DNA of 64,000 nucleotides from Streptomyces sp. CB01881 (lineage in GTDB: Bacteria > Actinomycetota > Actinomycetes > Streptomycetales > Streptomycetaceae), in assembly GCF_002953255.1 (NCBI RefSeq), contig NZ_CP026498.1, forward strand, positions 5,016,202-5,080,201. Reading direction: 5' to 3'. The first letter of the stretch is position 1. The number at the start of each line of letters is the position of its first letter. The translations under genes and the position numbers were made by a program. Under the pieces are notes generated by a model, which searched no databases, was not told the DNA's origin, and saw nothing but the letters and a program-made list of their open reading frames with translations. Positions 59,791 through 64,000 of the stretch are shown one piece after another.

Positions 59791-62028
59791 TCATCCAGTG
59801 GCCAGCCGATGATCCAGCGCGGCGTGCCTCCGACCTGCGCTGACGGTCCGAACGGCCTGCCCGATCGCCTTGCGTGACCCGACCAGCACGACCAGTTTCC
59901 TTGCCCTGGTCACAGCCGTGTAGAGCAGGTTCCGCTGGAGCATCGTCCACGCGGACGTGGTGACCGGAATCACCACGACCGGGTACTCGCTCCCCTGCGA
60001 CCGGTGGATCGTCACCGCGTACGCGTGCGCCAACTCGTCCAGCTCGTCGAAGTCGTACGGCACCTCCTCGTCCTCGTCGGTGAGAACGGTCAGCCGCTGG
60101 TCGTCCACGCTGAGCGAGGTCACCACCCCCACCGTGCCGTTGAAGACCCCGTTCCGCCCCTTGTCGTAGTTGTTCCGGATCTGCGTCACCTTGTCCCCCA
60201 CCCGGAACGTCCGCCCGCCGAAACGCCGCTCCGCCAGCCCCTCCCGGGCCGGCGTCACCGCCGCCTGCAACAGCGTGTTCAGGTTCCCCGCACCGGCCGG
60301 CCCCCGGTGCATCGGCGCCAGCACCTGGACGTCCCGCCGCGGGTCGAACCCGAACCGCTGCGGGAGCCGCCGCGCCACCACGTCCACCGTCAGCCCGGCC
60401 GCGCGCTCGGCATCGTCCTCCACGAACAGGAAGAAGTCCGCCAGCCCCTCCGTCAACGGCGGCAGCCCCTCGTTGATCCGGTGCGCGTTCGTCACCACCC
60501 CCGACTGCTGCGCCTGCCGGAAGATCCTGGTCAGCCGCACCGACGGGACCGGCCCGCCGTCCGCCAGCAGGTCCCGCAGCACCTCGCCCGCGCCCACCGA
60601 CGGCAGCTGGTCCACGTCCCCCACGAACAACAGGTGCGCCCCCGGCGCCACCGCCTTGACCAGCTTGTTCGCCAGGATCAGATCCAGCATCGACGCCTCG
60701 TCCACCACCACCAGGTCGGCGTCCAACGGCCGGTCCCGGTCGTACGCGGCGTCCCCGCCCGGCCTCAGCTCCAACAGCCGGTGCACCGTCGACGCCTCCA
60801 CCCCGGTCAGCTCGGCCAGCCGCTTCGCCGCCCGGCCGGTCGGCGCCGCCAGCACCACCTTGGCCCGCTTCGCCAGCGCCAGCGTCACGATCGACTTCAC
60901 CGTGAACGACTTGCCGCAGCCCGGACCGCCCGTCAGCACCGCGACCTTCTCGGTCAGCGCCAGCCGCACCGACTGCTCCTGCTCCGGTGCCAGTTCCGCC
61001 CCGGTCCGCTTCGCCAGCCACCCCAGCGCCACCGGCCAGTCCACGTCCGCGAACCACGGCATCCGGTCCGAATCCGCCCGCAGCAACCGCAACAGCTGGT
61101 TGGCCAGCGAGATCTCCGCCCGGTGGAACGGCACCAGGTACACCGCGGTGATCGGCTCGCCACCCTCCCCCGGCACCGACTCCCGCACCACCCCCTCGGC
61201 GGCCACCAGCTCCGCCAGGCAGTCGATCACCAGCCCCACGTCCACCTGGAGCAGCTTCACCCCGTCCGCGATCAGCCGCTCCTCGGGCAGGTAGCAGTGC
61301 CCCTGGTCGGTGCTCTGCGACAGCGCGTACTGCAGCCCCGCCTTCACCCGCTCCGGGCTGTCGTGCGGGATCCCCACCGCCTGCGCGATCCGGTCCGCCG
61401 TCAGGAAGCCGATGCCCCAGACGTCCGACGCCAGCCGGTACGGCTCGTTCTTCACCACCCCGATCGAGCCGTCCCCGTACTGCTTGTAGATCCGCACCGC
61501 GAGGGACGTGGAGACGCCGACCCCCTGCAGGAAGACCATCACCTCCTTGATGGACTTCTGCTCCTCCCAGGCCACCGCGATCTTCTTCGTCCGCTTCGGC
61601 CCGAGCCCCGGCACCTCGATCAGCCGGCCCGGCTCGTTCTCGATCACCTCCAGGGTCTCCACCCCGAAGCGCTCGACGATCCGCTCGGCGAACCGCGGCC
61701 CGATCCCCTTGATCAGCCCCGAGCCGAGGTAGCGCTGGATGCCCTGGATCGTCGCGGGCAGCACCGTCGTGTAGTTCTCCACCACGAACTGCTTGCCGTA
61801 CTGCGGGTGCGACCCCCACCGCCCGTGCAGCCGCAGCGACTCCCCCGGCTGCGCCCCCAGCAGCGCGCCCACCACCGTCAGCAGGTCGTTGCTGCCGCGA
61901 CCGGTGTCCACCCGGGCGACCGTGTAGCCGGTCTCCTCGTTGGCGTACGTGATCCGCTCCAGCACACCCTCGACCTGGGCGAGCTGGCGCGGCGGGCCCT
62001 GCTGCGTCTGCTGCGTCTGCCTGGCCAC
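59791..62028 (-). CDS. RecD2-like SF1B DNA helicase
   Basis: This 745-residue ATP-dependent helicase has an N-terminal OB-like part, a helix-hairpin-helix region (GLIKGIGPRFAERIVERFGV), Walker A with K373 (TGGPGCGKSFTV), Walker B VVVDEASMLDL, and motif V/VI VTIHRSQGSEYPVV and YTAVTRARKLVVLVG. There is no recB/recC nearby, so it is the stand-alone RecD2 form, which unwinds 5' to 3' and limits replication-linked damage. The GTG at 62028 has AAGGGGA upstream. A QTQQTQQ stretch opens the protein. Confidence 0.95.
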   Translation of the reverse strand: MARQTQQTQQGPPRQLAQVEGVLERITYANEETGYTVARVDTGRGSNDLLTVVGALLGAQPGESLRLHGRWGSHPQYGKQFVVENYTTVLPATIQGIQRYLGSGLIKGIGPRFAERIVERFGVETLEVIENEPGRLIEVPGLGPKRTKKIAVAWEEQKSIKEVMVFLQGVGVSTSLAVRIYKQYGDGSIGVVKNEPYRLASDVWGIGFLTADRIAQAVGIPHDSPERVKAGLQYALSQSTDQGHCYLPEERLIADGVKLLQVDVGLVIDCLAELVAAEGVVRESVPGEGGEPITAVYLVPFHRAEISLANQLLRLLRADSDRMPWFADVDWPVALGWLAKRTGAELAPEQEQSVRLALTEKVAVLTGGPGCGKSFTVKSIVTLALAKRAKVVLAAPTGRAAKRLAELTGVEASTVHRLLELRPGGDAAYDRDRPLDADLVVVDEASMLDLILANKLVKAVAPGAHLLFVGDVDQLPSVGAGEVLRDLLADGGPVPSVRLTRIFRQAQQSGVVTNAHRINEGLPPLTEGLADFFLFVEDDAERAAGLTVDVVARRLPQRFGFDPRRDVQVLAPMHRGPAGAGNLNTLLQAAVTPAREGLAERRFGGRTFRVGDKVTQIRNNYDKGRNGVFNGTVGVVTSLSVDDQRLTVLTDEDEEVPYDFDELDELAHAYAVTIHRSQGSEYPVVVIPVTTSAWTMLQRNLLYTAVTRARKLVVLVGSRKAIGQAVRTVSAGRRHAALDHRLATG

Positions 62029-62193
62029 CGGGTCCCCTTCACCAATGCGGGTGCAGTTCTGCTACGCACCGTACCGCCCGGGTGCGACAGCCCGGGACCA
62101 GGTGCCAGGCTGGTAGCCCCGGAGGGGGGCCCGCCCCCTGCCCGCCCCCTGCCCGCGCCCCGTCGCGACCGGCAACGCCCGAGGAGCACCGCC

Positions 62194-62982
62194 ATGCTCA
62201 CCACCGCCTTCGCCCCCGGCTCGCCCAACTGGCTCGACCTCACCAGCCCGGACGCCCCCGCCTCCGTCGCCTTCTACTCCACCGTGTTCGGCTGGACCTT
62301 CGAACCGGCCGGCCCGGAATCCGGCGGCTACGGCTTCTTCCAGCAGGACGGCCGCACCGTCGCCGCCCTCGGCCCGGGCGGCGAGGCGGCCCGCCCCGGC
62401 TGGACGGTCTACTTCTGCACCGCCGACGCCGACCGGACCACCGAACTGGTCGAGGCCGCCGGCGGCAAGGTCCGCCTCGCCCCGTTCACCGTCTTCACCG
62501 ACGGACGGGCGGCCGGCTACACCGACCCGACCGGCGCCGCCTTCGCCGTCTGGGAACCGCGCGACACCCCGGGCCTGGACGCGGTCGACGAGCCCGGCAC
62601 CTTCTGCTGGGCCGAGTGCTTCAGCGTCGACGCCGAAGCGGCCAAGGCCTTCTACCGCGCCGTCTTCTCCTGGCAGGAGCAGGACGTCCCGCTCGGCGAC
62701 GTGATGTACACCGTCCTCACCCCCGCCGGCGGCGGAACGGAGGACGCCCACGGCGGCATCGTGCAGCTCGGCCCCGAGCACACCGCCGCCGGCACCACCT
62801 CGCACTGGCTCCCCTACATCGAGGTCCCCAACGTGGACGCCGCCGTCGCCCTCGCCGGACAGCTCGGCGCGACCGTCCGCACCGCCCCGGCCGACGTACA
62901 CGGCGTCGGCCGCCTCGCCCAGCTGACCGACCCGCACGGCGCCGCCTTCGCGGTCATCACCAGCTCCGTGGAAGGCGGGTGA
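62194..62982 (+). CDS. Tandem VOC-family (glyoxalase/bleomycin-resistance fold) protein
   Basis: This 262-residue protein has two VOC domains: the first around NWLDLTSPDAPASVAFYSTV and the second around GTFCWAECFSVDAEAAKAFY, each ending with a DPTGAAFAVWEP- or DPHGAAFAVITS-type strand. Metal ligands are only partly kept. Many such streptomycete proteins are uncharacterised; drug binding or hydroxylation has been shown for some. The ATG at 62194 follows GAGGAG. It is divergent from the helicase. Confidence 0.92.
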   Translation: MLTTAFAPGSPNWLDLTSPDAPASVAFYSTVFGWTFEPAGPESGGYGFFQQDGRTVAALGPGGEAARPGWTVYFCTADADRTTELVEAAGGKVRLAPFTVFTDGRAAGYTDPTGAAFAVWEPRDTPGLDAVDEPGTFCWAECFSVDAEAAKAFYRAVFSWQEQDVPLGDVMYTVLTPAGGGTEDAHGGIVQLGPEHTAAGTTSHWLPYIEVPNVDAAVALAGQLGATVRTAPADVHGVGRLAQLTDPHGAAFAVITSSVEGG

Positions 62983-63124
62983 CGCCGGATCACCCCACCG
63001 ACGGAGGCCGGACGCCGCCCCGAAAGGGCCTGGACGGCCCTGGACGGCCGCTGAGGGGCACGCGCAGGGGTGCGGGTGAGAAGCAGGGCGGACAACGGGC
63101 GGGCCGGGGCCTCACGCGCCCGTC

Positions 63125-63130
63125 TAGGCT
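63125..63130 (+). promoter_or_regulatory. -10 element of a leaderless promoter for the GNAT gene
   Basis: TAGGCT ends six bases before the ATG at 63137, and no ribosome site precedes the start. Confidence 0.5.
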
Positions 63131-63136
63131 GTGATC

Positions 63137-63589
63137 ATGACCGACCTGACGATCCGCCGGGCCACCGCCGATGACCTGCCCGCGATAGTGGCCATGCTCG
63201 CCGACGACCCCCTGGGCGCCGCCCGCGAGAGTCCCGACGACCTCACCCTCTATCGCGAGGCCTTCGCCCGTATCGACACCGACCCGAACCAGCACCTGGT
63301 CGTCGCCGAGCGCGCCGGCCGGACCGTCGGCACCCTCCAGCTGACCGTCGTCCCCGGCCTCTCCCGCAAGGGCTCCACCCGGACGATCATCGAGGCGGTC
63401 CGGATCCACGCCGACGAACGTGGCAGCGGCCTCGGCACCGAACTGATCCGGTGGGCGGTCGACCGTTCCCGCGAACTCGGAGCCGACCTCGTCCAGCTCA
63501 CCTCCGACGCGACCCGTACCGACGCCCACCGGTTCTACGAGCGCCTCGGATTCGTCGGTTCGCACCTCGGCTTCAAACTCGCGCTGTAA
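63137..63589 (+). CDS. GNAT-family N-acetyltransferase
   Basis: This 150-residue acetyltransferase has the core acetyl-CoA loop VRIHADERGSGLGTELIRWA and the closing strand-helix TDAHRFYERLGFVGSHLGFK. It resembles the PhnO/aminoglycoside-type small GNATs. The ATG at 63137 appears leaderless; a GTG six bases earlier is less likely. No partner gene is adjacent. Confidence 0.92.
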   Translation: MTDLTIRRATADDLPAIVAMLADDPLGAARESPDDLTLYREAFARIDTDPNQHLVVAERAGRTVGTLQLTVVPGLSRKGSTRTIIEAVRIHADERGSGLGTELIRWAVDRSRELGADLVQLTSDATRTDAHRFYERLGFVGSHLGFKLAL

Positions 63590-63669
63590 CCCGGATGCAT
63601 GCCGCGCCCCCGGCGCGCACCCGATTCCGCCGCGCCGCCATTCCGGGAAACGCGGAACTCCGGGAAACG

Positions 63670-63708
63670 CAGAGAACCCCCACCCGGGATCCGGGTGGGG
63701 GTTCTCTG
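63670..63708 (-). terminator. rRNA operon terminator
   Basis: A perfect 17-bp stem (63670-63686 with 63692-63708) lies just after the 5S gene in its direction; GCGTTTCCC follows the stem on the minus strand. Confidence 0.85.
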
Positions 63709-63719
63709 TGAATGATCGT

Positions 63720-63836
63720 TCGGCGGCGTCCTACTCTCCCACAGGGTCCCCCCTGCAGTACCATCGGCGCTGTGAGGCTTAGCTTCCGGGTTCGGAATGT
63801 AACCGGGCGTTTCCCTCACGCTATGACCACCGAAAC
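63720..63836 (-). rRNA. rrf: 5S ribosomal RNA
   Basis: The minus strand begins GTTTCGGTGGTCATAGCGTG, carries the internal CCCGGTTACATTCCGAACCC region and ends GTAGGACGCCGCCG, which is the streptomycete 5S sequence of about 117 nt. Confidence 0.96.
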
Positions 63837-63916
63837 ACTATGAAACTGTCGGCCGCACCATGACAGGCCATGTCATGGGGTCGTTGTTTCAGAACAACAC
63901 AGTGGACGCGAGCAAC

Positions 63917-64000
63917 TGAGGACAAGCCCTCGGCCTATTAGTACCGGTCAACTCCACCCCTCACGGGGCTTCCATATCCGGCCTATCAACCCAGTCGTCT
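63917..64000 (-). rRNA. rrl: 23S ribosomal RNA, 3' end (partial)
   Basis: The minus strand reads GTACTAATAGGCCGAGGGCT, the conserved 3' end of actinobacterial 23S rRNA. It continues past the right edge. The exact 3' end is estimated by alignment to the E. coli terminus. About 80 bp separate it from 5S, without a tRNA. Confidence 0.93.

Noticed and set aside
60004..62193. Long plus-strand frame preceding the VOC gene
   Set aside because: It is the antisense of the RecD2-like helicase, rich in His/Arg/Pro; the VOC domain starts at 62194 after a good ribosome site.

Overview
The window is chromosomal DNA from a high-GC actinomycete, almost certainly a member of the Streptomycetaceae (Streptomyces or Kitasatospora type). 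The evidence is very high GC with strong third-position GC in genes, many GTG/TTG starts with purine-rich ribosome sites, several probable leaderless genes, a 429-residue streptomycete-type citrate synthase, an XRE/DUF5753 plus small ATPase pair of the whiJ/abaA/Scr kind, a LAQTG sortase substrate, and an rRNA operon end with streptomycete 5S sequence. I see no phage, transposon, integrase or CRISPR array; this reads as core or near-core chromosome with scattered small regulator-target modules.

Layout. 1-6.7 kb: DUF5753 regulator (cut by the window edge) divergent from an anti-sigma-like ATPase, an amidohydrolase, an Lrp-type regulator divergent from the azlCD amino-acid exporter, a cupin, a GNAT enzyme and the tail of a lost alpha/beta hydrolase. 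6.6-13.1 kb: four divergent regulator-target pairs or singles: FAD monooxygenase with a GntR-TetR fusion, GlxA-type regulator with an isochorismatase-fold hydrolase, an uncharacterised protein, and an NmrA-like reductase with an ECF41 sigma factor. 13.2-16 kb: secreted serine protease with a repeat linker, DinB protein, nucleosidase.

16.3-27 kb is the centrepiece: seven co-directional genes for GlnX (membrane sensor), GlnH (solute-binding lipoprotein), a coiled-coil protein of unknown function, PknG kinase, a PP2C phosphatase, a von Willebrand A protein and an FHA protein, closed by a strong terminator. The kinase, phosphatase and FHA protein carry seven small cysteine modules between them. 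The set looks like a complete extracellular amino-acid sensing to Ser/Thr phosphorylation pathway, larger than the mycobacterial glnX-glnH-pknG unit.

27-36.2 kb: ABC exporter, truncated globin, an uncharacterised protein, thioesterase, ABC-F factor EttA, a cell-wall-anchored thioester protein, an SSB paralogue with DnaA-box-like sites upstream, and tRNA-Arg(UCU). 36.4-45.6 kb: regulator-target pairs (TetR/GNAT, DHA2 exporter/TetR, acyl-CoA dehydrogenase/TetR) with clear palindromes, plus enoyl-CoA hydratase, a PAP2-like membrane protein and a secreted GH5 glycosidase. 45.6-57.8 kb: M3 peptidase, unusual family A DNA polymerase, dihydroxyacetone kinase (dhaM divergent from dhaKL), SpoIIE-type phosphatase divergent from PrsW, copper module copZ-copA under a CsoR-like operator, and an SDR. 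57.8-64 kb: citrate synthase, RecD2-like helicase, VOC protein, GNAT, then the 3' end of an rRNA operon (5S and the end of 23S) on the minus strand.
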